A stretch of 64,000 nt of DNA from Zhongshania aliphaticivorans (GTDB lineage Bacteria; Pseudomonadota; Gammaproteobacteria; Pseudomonadales; Spongiibacteraceae), in the NCBI RefSeq assembly GCF_001586255.1, contig NZ_CP014544.1, positions 3,566,501-3,630,500 on the forward strand. The letters are read 5' to 3'. Within the stretch, counting starts at the first letter, position 1. Every line of letters begins with the position of its first letter. The translations under genes were made by a program, and so were the position numbers. Positions 27,160 to 34,762 of this stretch are shown here, piece by piece. Under the pieces are notes generated by a model. It made no database searches. It saw only the letters and a list, made by a program, of their open reading frames with translations, and had not been told where the DNA came from.

Positions 27160-28629
27160 ATGAATGACAGTCACGATCTCCGCCTAATTATCGAATCACG
27201 AATCCCCGTGATTATCATTGAAACTTGGGAGGAGCGCCGCGCGCTGTCGCTGCTGACTAAGCTCGGTATTCAGCAGGGCCTGCCGGTGTTCTCGTGGTCG
27301 GTGACCGACGGCCTGCGCCGCGCCGATTTTGATCAGGCGCCCAACCAGCCTCTTACCGCCGAACCCGAGGCCGTGCTAAAACATATTCGCAGTACCGGCA
27401 GTGCCGGGCTATACGCCCTTTGTGATTTTCATCCCTACCTCAACGACGAGCCTCGCAATATTCGTTTAATCAAAGAAATTGCCATGCAAGCCGAAGACAG
27501 CGGCAAGAGTTTGGTGTTTATCAGCCATGCCTTCAATATTCCCAGCGAGTTCAAACGTCACAGCGCCCGCTTTAACCTGTCTATGCCCGAAGACCACAAA
27601 CTTCGCGCCGCCATTTACAAAGAAGCACAAAACTTCAGTAACACCACCGGCCGCAAAGTTAAAACCGACCGCGACGCGCTAGACAAGCTGATCAACAATT
27701 TGCGCGGGCTACCCTTAGAAGACGCCCGCAAGCTCGCTCGCGGTGCCATTATTCAAGACGGCGCCATTACCCATTCCGACCTCAGCAGCGTCAATAAGGC
27801 CAAATTCGAGCTACTCGACATGGACGGTGTGCTCAGCTTTGAATACGACACCGAAAACTTTGCCAATGTCGGCGGCTTAAGCAAGCTCAAGGACTGGCTG
27901 GGCAAACGCGAACAGGCATTTCAGCAAGGCGGCGCCGACTCGCCCAAGGGCATTATGATGGTGGGCGTGCAAGGCGGCGGCAAAAGCCTAGCCGCCAAGG
28001 CGGTGGCCGGCCTATGGGGCATGCCGCTATTACGCATGGACATGGGCGCGCTCTACAATAAATTTTTTGGCGAGTCTGAACGCAATGTTCGCGAGGCCTT
28101 AAAACTGGCCGAAACCATGGCGCCCTGCGTATTGTGGATAGACGAAATTGAAAAAGGCATTGGCAGCGATGACCACGACGGCGGCACCTCCAAGCGGATT
28201 TTAGCCACCCTCCTCACTTGGATGGCAGAACGCCAGCACGCCGTATTTATTGTTGCCACCGCCAATAATATTCAGCGCCTGCCACCTGAATTAATACGCA
28301 AAGGCCGTCTCGACGAGGTGTTCTTTGTCGACCTACCCTCGGAGCAAGTGCGCCAACAGATCTTTGCCATTCACCTTGAGAAGCGCAACTACCCCTTGGC
28401 CAATTTCCGCTGCGCCGAACTCAGCGCTGCCAGCGCTGGCTTTACCGGCGCCGAAATAGAGCAGGCAATTGTCGCCGCTCGTTACTCCGCCAAGGCTCGC
28501 AATGAAGAGCTGTGCACCGCCCATATCATTGCCGAAATCGACGCCACCGTGCCGCTGTCGGTGACCATGAGCGAGCAGCTCGATGCCCTCCGTGCCTGGT
28601 GCCAAACCCGCGCCGTCGCGGCCGACTAA
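27160..28629 (+). CDS. Ycf46-type AAA ATPase
   Basis: A 489-residue AAA+ protein. The N-terminal half (about 1-235) is the Ycf46-like region, including IPVIIIETWEERRALSLL. The AAA domain has Walker A GVQGGGKS (about 268-275), Walker B VLWIDEIEKG and an arginine-finger region PPELIRKGRLDEVFF. Related proteins occur in cyanobacteria and plastids, where CO2-related phenotypes have been reported; the function here is unknown. The 20-nt gap from the WS/DGAT gene suggests cotranscription, which may be incidental. An imperfect hairpin lies just downstream. Confidence 0.85.
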   Translation: MNDSHDLRLIIESRIPVIIIETWEERRALSLLTKLGIQQGLPVFSWSVTDGLRRADFDQAPNQPLTAEPEAVLKHIRSTGSAGLYALCDFHPYLNDEPRNIRLIKEIAMQAEDSGKSLVFISHAFNIPSEFKRHSARFNLSMPEDHKLRAAIYKEAQNFSNTTGRKVKTDRDALDKLINNLRGLPLEDARKLARGAIIQDGAITHSDLSSVNKAKFELLDMDGVLSFEYDTENFANVGGLSKLKDWLGKREQAFQQGGADSPKGIMMVGVQGGGKSLAAKAVAGLWGMPLLRMDMGALYNKFFGESERNVREALKLAETMAPCVLWIDEIEKGIGSDDHDGGTSKRILATLLTWMAERQHAVFIVATANNIQRLPPELIRKGRLDEVFFVDLPSEQVRQQIFAIHLEKRNYPLANFRCAELSAASAGFTGAEIEQAIVAARYSAKARNEELCTAHIIAEIDATVPLSVTMSEQLDALRAWCQTRAVAAD

Positions 28630-28670
28630 GAAATATCGCCTCATCGACCTCGGCAAAGTGACATAATAGC

Positions 28671-28706
28671 GAACAAGCCGCTGGGGTTACCCCGCTGCGT
28701 TTGTTC
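28671..28706 (+). terminator. Imperfect hairpin after the AAA ATPase gene
   Basis: GAACAA (28671-28676) pairs with TTGTTC (28701-28706), and an inner GGGG-TTA-CCCC helix lies at 28683-28693, with mismatches between them. It lies between the AAA gene and rlmA and may separate the transcripts. Confidence 0.3.
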
Positions 28707-28734
28707 TGCCATCTCACCTCAACTTGGACCAGCC

Positions 28735-29595
28735 ATGCCCCTGCTCGCCCTAGAACACATGCTCTGCCCCTTAGAGCAATACCCATTACACCGCGACGGT
28801 AAAACTTGGCGCTGCAGCAACAACCACTGCTTCGATATTGCCAAGCAGGGCTATGTTAATTTACTGCCGGTACAGAACAAAAAGTCCCTAGACCCCGGCG
28901 ACAGCCAAATAATGATTCAGGCCCGCCGCCAGTTTCTGGATAGCGGCGCCTACGCCCCCCTCGCCCAAGCGCTCGCGACGACGGTTGCCGATTTATGCAA
29001 AGACCATAATGACCTTGCCATTCTCGATGCCGGCTGCGGCGAGGGCTATTACCTCAACACGGTTTGCAACAGCTTGCTCGCCGCCCAAGCCGAACTTGCG
29101 CTCACCGCCACCGGCTTAGACATTTCCAAATGGGCGGTGCGCGCTACCCGCATTCGCAATGCGGGTATCAATGGACTGGTGGCGAGCAACCGGCAAATTC
29201 CACTGCCCGACAACAGCCAAGATATCCTACTCTGCACCTTTGGCTTTCCAGTGTTTAGCGAGTTTCAGCGAGTCGTTAAGCCTGGCGGTCATATTATTAT
29301 GGTCGACCCCGGCCCCGAGCATTTGATCGAACTGCGCCAGCAAATTTACGACGAGATCCGACGCTCGCCCCCGGCAAGCTTGGCCGCAGGCATTAACTCA
29401 GAGTGGCAGCAGAGCAGCGAAACCGCGCTTAGCTTTAGTACCCCAATACTCAGTGCAGCCTTATTTGAGCAACTGCTAATCATGACCCCCCACCTCTACC
29501 GCGCCAGCAAAGCCGGTCGGGAGCGCGCTGCCAAACTTGAGCAGCTCGCGCTCACCGTCGACGTCTGCATACGCGTCCTCAGCCACCAACCTTGA
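28735..29595 (+). CDS. rlmA: 23S rRNA (guanine-N1)-methyltransferase
   Basis: A 286-residue SAM-dependent methyltransferase of the RlmA family, which methylates N1 of G745 in 23S rRNA hairpin 35. The N-terminal zinc finger and linker are recognisable (CPLEQYPL, DIAKQGYVNLLPVQNKKSLDPGDS), as are the SAM motif DAGCGEGYY and the C-terminal substrate region TPHLYRASKAGRERAAKLEQL. The E. coli finger has CPLC...C...H; here the second Cys is Glu14 while an extra Cys (C32) follows His31, so the zinc site looks rearranged. A strong hairpin ends the gene. Confidence 0.9.
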   Translation: MPLLALEHMLCPLEQYPLHRDGKTWRCSNNHCFDIAKQGYVNLLPVQNKKSLDPGDSQIMIQARRQFLDSGAYAPLAQALATTVADLCKDHNDLAILDAGCGEGYYLNTVCNSLLAAQAELALTATGLDISKWAVRATRIRNAGINGLVASNRQIPLPDNSQDILLCTFGFPVFSEFQRVVKPGGHIIMVDPGPEHLIELRQQIYDEIRRSPPASLAAGINSEWQQSSETALSFSTPILSAALFEQLLIMTPHLYRASKAGRERAAKLEQLALTVDVCIRVLSHQP

Positions 29596-29598
29596 GCG

Positions 29599-29623
29599 CC
29601 GGGCCACGTTGAACGTGGCCCGG
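29599..29623 (+). terminator. Strong hairpin terminator after rlmA
   Basis: An 11-bp perfect stem (CCGGGCCACGT with ACGTGGCCCGG) with a 3-nt loop starts 4 nt after the rlmA stop, followed by TTATTGCT. It isolates rlmA from the second WS/DGAT gene. Confidence 0.7.
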
Positions 29624-29775
29624 TTATTGCTGTCACTTAAGGACTAAGTTAGTGACAGCCAGTCCCGCGTTGCGGCGCAACAGCACCGTCACTTTCTATC
29701 TGTATTCTGGCTATCAGCGCCTGCGCACCGCGCAATAACAAGGCGTGCTTGCACACAATAATGGATGGATTCGCA

Positions 29776-31203
29776 ATGCAGCAACTCAATGGCCTCGATG
29801 CCCTCTTCGCCCATAATGAACGCCAGCATGCCCCCATGCATATTGCCGCGCTCATGGTATACACCCCGCAAACCACCAAGCACAAAAAATTTCGCCTACA
29901 GGAAGTCCGCAATAGCATTGAACAACGCCTATCGGTATCGCCGGTATTTCGACGCCGCCTGTTAACCGTCCCCTACAATCTTGATCAACCCTACTGGCTT
30001 GAAGATGAAACCTTCAATATCGACAAGCATATTCACAGCCACGAGCTAACAGCCAAAAGTAGTGAAGCGGATTTCCACACCCTTATTGCCACGCTTCACG
30101 CCCAGCCAATGGATATGAGCCGCCCGCTATGGGAAGCCCATGTTATTCACGGCCTCGGCCGACTGTCGAATTACAGCAAAGGCAGCTTTGGCATTTACAT
30201 GAAGGTACATCACGCCGCCTTGGATGGCGTCTCCGGCACCGATATCCTCGCTGCGCTGCACGGTATAGAACCGCTTGCGTTTAAACCCGGCGCACTCCCC
30301 GACACCTGGGCCGGTGAAACCCCACCATCCCAGTGGGCGGTAAGCCGCAACGCTTATAAGAATAACCTGCAAAAGCCGCTGCAACTGTTCCGCCAGGCTC
30401 GCCAACTCTTACCCAAGCTCCGTCAAGAAATACAAGAACACGGCAGCGACCACACACCGGGGGTCAGTTGGCAGAAATCGCCATTTAATACCCGCATCGA
30501 CGCCCAGCGTCAGGTGTTTGTGGTGCGCTTTGACTTTTCACGCCTGCGCGCCATCCGCCGCGCCTACCCACGCACCACGGTGAACCATGTCATTCTCTGC
30601 ATCGTCGGCGGCGCACTGCGCAGCTACCTCATTCAACGCAATGCACTGCCAAATAATCCGCTGGCATCCCTTGTTCCAGTGAACGTGCGCAGCAAAGATC
30701 TCGACAACTGCGGCAATGCCATCAGCATGCTGATTAGCAATCTGCGCACCGACATCGAAGACCCGCTGCAACGTTTAGTGGCGGTGCGCGACGCCGCCAC
30801 GTCGGCCAAAAAGCGCAACGACAATATTGGTCGCAGCAGCTTGAGCAATATTTTTCGAGCGCTGCCCAGCAGCGTAGAAGCGGCGGCGCTGCGCACCTTA
30901 TCGGCCCTTGCCTACTGGCCAGGCGGTCTTCCCTTGCCGGCCTGCACCTTTGTCAGCAATGTGCCTGGGCCACCTATACCGCTGTACTTTAACGACGCCA
31001 AACTTGTCGACATGCTTGGCCTTGGCCTAATCATGGATCATGTCGGCTTATTTCATGTTGCCATGAGTTATAACGGCGTACTTAGCCTATCGGTCCTTAG
31101 CAGCCCCAAAACCCTACAAGACCCAGCGCTTTATCAACGCTGCTTGAAGGCGTCCTTTTCTGCACTGGATCAAGCCATGCAACGACAGGCCAATAAGACA
31201 TAA
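29776..31203 (+). CDS. Wax ester synthase/diacylglycerol acyltransferase (WS/DGAT), copy 2
   Basis: This 475-residue WS/DGAT is paralogous to the gene at 25679. The start MQQLNGLDALF, PLWE (117-120) and HHAALDG (H145, H146, D150, G151) fall at identical positions. The later motif FVSNVPGPP and the C-terminal LGLIMDHVGLFHVAMSY are also conserved. ATG 29776 is chosen for this alignment and for the GGATGGA just upstream; earlier in-frame starts exist at 29749 and 29761. It makes wax esters or triacylglycerol from acyl-CoA at the membrane. It is flanked by the rlmA terminator and the MoxR operon promoter region, so probably monocistronic. Confidence 0.92.
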   Translation: MQQLNGLDALFAHNERQHAPMHIAALMVYTPQTTKHKKFRLQEVRNSIEQRLSVSPVFRRRLLTVPYNLDQPYWLEDETFNIDKHIHSHELTAKSSEADFHTLIATLHAQPMDMSRPLWEAHVIHGLGRLSNYSKGSFGIYMKVHHAALDGVSGTDILAALHGIEPLAFKPGALPDTWAGETPPSQWAVSRNAYKNNLQKPLQLFRQARQLLPKLRQEIQEHGSDHTPGVSWQKSPFNTRIDAQRQVFVVRFDFSRLRAIRRAYPRTTVNHVILCIVGGALRSYLIQRNALPNNPLASLVPVNVRSKDLDNCGNAISMLISNLRTDIEDPLQRLVAVRDAATSAKKRNDNIGRSSLSNIFRALPSSVEAAALRTLSALAYWPGGLPLPACTFVSNVPGPPIPLYFNDAKLVDMLGLGLIMDHVGLFHVAMSYNGVLSLSVLSSPKTLQDPALYQRCLKASFSALDQAMQRQANKT

Positions 31204-31295
31204 TCCCAATTTGGTCTTGAAATAAGCGATCAAATCCCCATTTCTAGTGTCACATATCGGCAACACTAAACTCGCTTGCTAAGGGACCGCCCGCA

Positions 31296-32252
31296 ATGAC
31301 GGAAAAAAACGCTATTGGCCAGTTACGCAACTGGCTGACTTCGCAGATTATTGGCCAACAAAGCCTAGTCGACCGCCTGCTCATCGCCCTCTTGGCCGAC
31401 GGCCATTTACTGGTCGAAGGTGCACCTGGCTTAGCCAAGACCAAGGCAATAAAAACCTTATCAGACGGCATTGCCGCGAGTTTTCAACGTATTCAGTTCA
31501 CCCCCGACTTACTTCCTGGGGATGTCACCGGTAGCGATATTTACCGGCCAGAGACCGGCGCCTTTGAATTTCAACCCGGCCCAATTTTTCATAATTTAGT
31601 ATTGGCTGACGAAATTAACCGCGCCCCCGCCAAGGTGCAGTCGGCGCTACTTGAAGCCATGGCCGAACGCCAAGTCAGCGTGGGCAGCAACACACTGCAA
31701 CTCCCACCCCTGTTCTTGGTAATGGCCACCCAAAACCCCTTAGAGCAAGAAGGCACCTACCCCCTGCCTGAAGCCCAACTCGACCGCTTCTTAATGCACG
31801 TCAATGTCGCCTACCCCGACGCCGCGGCGGAATTGGAGATCCTGCGCCGGGTGCGCGCCGAAGCCAAGGGTGAAATTCACCAGCCCGAGCCACTGAGCCA
31901 AGACATCTTATTCGCAGCGCGGGAACAAATTCTCAACTTGCACATGGCCGAAGCTGTTGAGGAATACATGGTCCAGCTGGTGATTGCCAGCCGCGAACCC
32001 GCTCGCCTCGACGCGGAATTGGCGAGCTGGCTAGAAGTGGGCGCCAGCCCCCGCGCTACCATTGCCCTCGACCGCTGCGCCCGCGCCCACGCTTGGCTCA
32101 ACGACCGCGACTACGTCAGCCCCGACGACGTTCAAGCTGTTGCCCACGACGTGTTGCGCCATCGCCTAATTCTCAGCTTTGAAGCCGAGGCCGACGGCAT
32201 TCGCAAAGACCATATTATCGACCGCCTCCTGCAGGTGGTGCCGGTGGCATGA
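31296..32252 (+). CDS. MoxR-family AAA ATPase
   Basis: A 318-residue MoxR AAA+ ATPase, thought to act as a chaperone for the von Willebrand factor A (VWA) proteins encoded beside it. Walker A is GAPGLAKT (about 48-55), the usual MoxR variant. Walker B is LADEINR, sensor 1 is MATQNP and the lid is at about 230-310. GGGA precedes the ATG. It is the first gene of a six-gene operon whose members overlap by 4 to 14 bp: DUF58, DUF4381, BatA, BatB/C and BatD. Confidence 0.92.
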   Translation: MTEKNAIGQLRNWLTSQIIGQQSLVDRLLIALLADGHLLVEGAPGLAKTKAIKTLSDGIAASFQRIQFTPDLLPGDVTGSDIYRPETGAFEFQPGPIFHNLVLADEINRAPAKVQSALLEAMAERQVSVGSNTLQLPPLFLVMATQNPLEQEGTYPLPEAQLDRFLMHVNVAYPDAAAELEILRRVRAEAKGEIHQPEPLSQDILFAAREQILNLHMAEAVEEYMVQLVIASREPARLDAELASWLEVGASPRATIALDRCARAHAWLNDRDYVSPDDVQAVAHDVLRHRLILSFEAEADGIRKDHIIDRLLQVVPVA

Positions 32253-33205
32253 GCAGCCTGCCCCGGGGCAATTTTAGCGCACCAGTACGGGGCGCCATTG
32301 TGGATCAGCAAACGCTGATCCACACCCGTTTTGCCGGTGCGCAATTGCGCGCCACCCCCAAGCGGCGACATTTTGCCAAGCAGAGCGGCAGCCACGCCTC
32401 GCCGGTTAAAGGGCGCGGCTTGGCCTTTCACCATGTGCGCGAATATCAGGGTGGCGATGAAATTCGCCACATTGACTGGCGAGTCACCGCCCGCACCGCG
32501 AAAGCGCACACCAAGATTTTTGAAGAAGAAAAAGAGCGCCCGGTAGTGCTCTGCTTAGACCAGCGCCACGCCATGTTCTTTGGCAGTCGCCACTGTTTTA
32601 AATCGGTACTCGCCTGCCATGTTGCCGCCACCCTCGCCTGGGCGGGGCTAGACAATAACGACCGAGTTGGCGGCCTGGTATTTACCGACAGCGGGCACCG
32701 CGAAGTTCGGCCTCGGCGCAGCCACCGCGCGGTATTGAATTTTATTCACACTGCCGCCGACTACAATCAGCAACTGGCCGACACCTCAGCCAGCGCCGAC
32801 GACAGTATTGCACCGCCGCAAAGCCTCGCCACCGCCTTCGAAGAATTGCGACGTATCACTCGGCCCGGCTCAACAGTCTACGTGGTCAGCGACTTTAACG
32901 GTTTCGAACAAGACGCCGAGCGGCAATTGCATTTAATCGCGCGCCACAACGATGTCATCGCGATTACCATCAGCGACCCACTAGAGGAAGACCTGCCGAG
33001 CTCCGGCATGTACCCGGTAAGCAATGGCCGTGAGCGCCTGCAACTGATGCTTAACTCTGGCATCCGTCAACAGTTTCACGACCGCAGCGAAGCGCGCCAA
33101 GCCGCCTTAAAAGCCAGCTTTCGTCGCGCGGGCATTCATCACATTGGCCTAACAACCGACGCGCCGTTTTTTGATCTTTTACAGCGGGGCATGATGGGCA
33201 AATGA
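32249..33205 (+). CDS. DUF58-domain protein
   Basis: A 318-residue DUF58 protein, a VWA-related fold that regularly accompanies MoxR. The conserved block PVKGRGLAFHHVREYQGGDEIRHIDWRVTART (in pieces, about 50-85) is diagnostic, followed by RPVVLCLDQ and a domain ending near DLLQRGM. It overlaps moxR by 4 bp (ATGA) and the next gene by 4 bp, so it is translationally coupled. Its role in the MoxR-Bat complex is unknown. Confidence 0.9.
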   Translation: MSSLPRGNFSAPVRGAIVDQQTLIHTRFAGAQLRATPKRRHFAKQSGSHASPVKGRGLAFHHVREYQGGDEIRHIDWRVTARTAKAHTKIFEEEKERPVVLCLDQRHAMFFGSRHCFKSVLACHVAATLAWAGLDNNDRVGGLVFTDSGHREVRPRRSHRAVLNFIHTAADYNQQLADTSASADDSIAPPQSLATAFEELRRITRPGSTVYVVSDFNGFEQDAERQLHLIARHNDVIAITISDPLEEDLPSSGMYPVSNGRERLQLMLNSGIRQQFHDRSEARQAALKASFRRAGIHHIGLTTDAPFFDLLQRGMMGK

Positions 33206-33720
33206 ATACGCCAAACCCAACAATGCCGCCAGGCGGCGCAAGCCCCCTAGACCAGCTAGCGGATATCCATCTTCCGCCAGCGGTGCCTAGTTTTCCCTGG
33301 GCGCCCGGCTGGTGGGCATTACTGATTTTAGCCATTGGCCTCATTGCCACTGGTATTTGGCTGTGGCGGCGCTATCGCCAGCGCAGTGCTTACCGCCGCG
33401 CAGCCCAATTAGAATTAACGCGTATTCAGGCTATCGCCGACGATGCCGAATTTGCTCGCCAACTCAACCAACTATTACGCCGAGTAGCTATTCACTGTCA
33501 GTCGGCAAGTTCGTCTGCGCCGACTATAGCGGGGCTAAGCGGTGAGCAATGGCAGAATTTTTTGCTCAATAGCTGCGGCGCCAAGCCCGCGTTTACCAAT
33601 ACCACGCTCGACGCACTTGTCGCCGCCGCCTACCAAAGCCAATGTCCTGCGCTAGACCGTCAGCAGCTTTTAGGGCAAGCGCGGCTATGGATTCGTCGTC
33701 ACCGGAGCCAGTATGTTTGA
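33202..33720 (+). CDS. DUF4381-domain membrane protein
   Basis: A 172-residue protein with a Pro-rich N-tail containing DQLADIHLPPAVPSFPWAPGWW, one membrane helix (about 36-54, LLILAIGLIATGIWLW) and a helical cytosolic part ending in RHRSQYV. This is the DUF4381 layout, normally encoded between DUF58 and BatA in gammaproteobacterial Bat operons. It overlaps DUF58 by 4 bp and BatA by 8 bp. Confidence 0.85.
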   Translation: MNTPNPTMPPGGASPLDQLADIHLPPAVPSFPWAPGWWALLILAIGLIATGIWLWRRYRQRSAYRRAAQLELTRIQAIADDAEFARQLNQLLRRVAIHCQSASSSAPTIAGLSGEQWQNFLLNSCGAKPAFTNTTLDALVAAAYQSQCPALDRQQLLGQARLWIRRHRSQYV

Positions 33721-34762
33721 GTTTCAATGGCCATGGATATTTGTTCTGCTACCGCTGCCCATACTGGTGCGCTGGCTATCAAAAGCCCAGAACCGCGCCA
33801 GCGGCGCCGCACTGCGGGTGCCGTTTTTTGCCCAATTGCGCAGCCTAAGTGGCGAACAAAACACCCCTGCTGTCAACGGCAATAAATTTCATTTACTGCT
33901 CCTCAGTTTGCTGTGGCTGGCCCTGCTCGGCGCCTGCGCCAGACCCATCTGGATTGGCGACGCCGTTGCCATGCCCACCAATGGCCGCGACTTAATGCTC
34001 GCCGTGGATATTTCTGGCTCAATGTCCCAGGAAGATATGATCATCCAAGACGAGGCCCTGCCCCGCCTCACGGTGGTAAAAGCCGTTGTAAACCAATTTG
34101 TGGAGCAGCGTCGGGGCGATAAACTCGGCCTGATTTTATTTGGCTCGCAACCCTATATTCAGTCGCCGCTGACCTTCGACCTAGACACAGTTAACACCTT
34201 AATGAACGAGGCTCAGGTCGGCTTTGCCGGTAAACAAACGGCCATCGGCGACGCGATTGGCTTTGCCATAAAACGCCTGCGCGAGCGGCCCGAAAATAGC
34301 CGCGTAGTGGTCTTGCTCACTGACGGCGCCGACACCGCCAGCAATTTAAAACCCCTCGAAGCCAGCAAATTAGCCGCCGCTGAAAAAATTAAAATTTACA
34401 CTATTGGCGTTGGCGCCACAGAGATGCGCGTGCCCGGTATTTTCGGCAGCAACTTTGGCGCCCGCACCGTTAACCCCTCCGCCGACCTCGACGAAGGCAC
34501 CTTACAAAGTATTGCCGACACCACCGGCGGCGCCTATTACCGCGCTCGAAATCCCGCCGAGCTACAAGCTGCTTATGCAGCCATTGCCGCCTTAGAACCG
34601 GTAGAGCAAGAGCAGGAAATGCTCAGGCCTGAGCGCTCGCTATTGCACTGGCCACTATTGGCCGCCGCCGGTCTTTGGCTACTTTTGGGCCTTGGCCGGA
34701 ATTTGCCTGCGCTGCCTGTGCGTAGCAATGCCGATGACACAAAAAATGAGGCCGCGCAATGA
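33713..34762 (+). CDS. batA: BatA-like VWA-domain membrane protein
   Basis: A 349-residue inner-membrane protein: two N-terminal helices (about 5-22 and 62-80), a VWA domain (about 90-285) and a C-terminal helix (about 305-325). The metal-ion-dependent adhesion site is intact, DISGSMS (D-x-S-x-S), with LTDGAD further on. In Bacteroides and Leptospira, Bat proteins are linked to oxygen or stress tolerance; the biochemical role is unresolved. It is the fourth gene of the MoxR operon and overlaps the next gene by 4 bp. Confidence 0.88.
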   Translation: MFEFQWPWIFVLLPLPILVRWLSKAQNRASGAALRVPFFAQLRSLSGEQNTPAVNGNKFHLLLLSLLWLALLGACARPIWIGDAVAMPTNGRDLMLAVDISGSMSQEDMIIQDEALPRLTVVKAVVNQFVEQRRGDKLGLILFGSQPYIQSPLTFDLDTVNTLMNEAQVGFAGKQTAIGDAIGFAIKRLRERPENSRVVVLLTDGADTASNLKPLEASKLAAAEKIKIYTIGVGATEMRVPGIFGSNFGARTVNPSADLDEGTLQSIADTTGGAYYRARNPAELQAAYAAIAALEPVEQEQEMLRPERSLLHWPLLAAAGLWLLLGLGRNLPALPVRSNADDTKNEAAQ

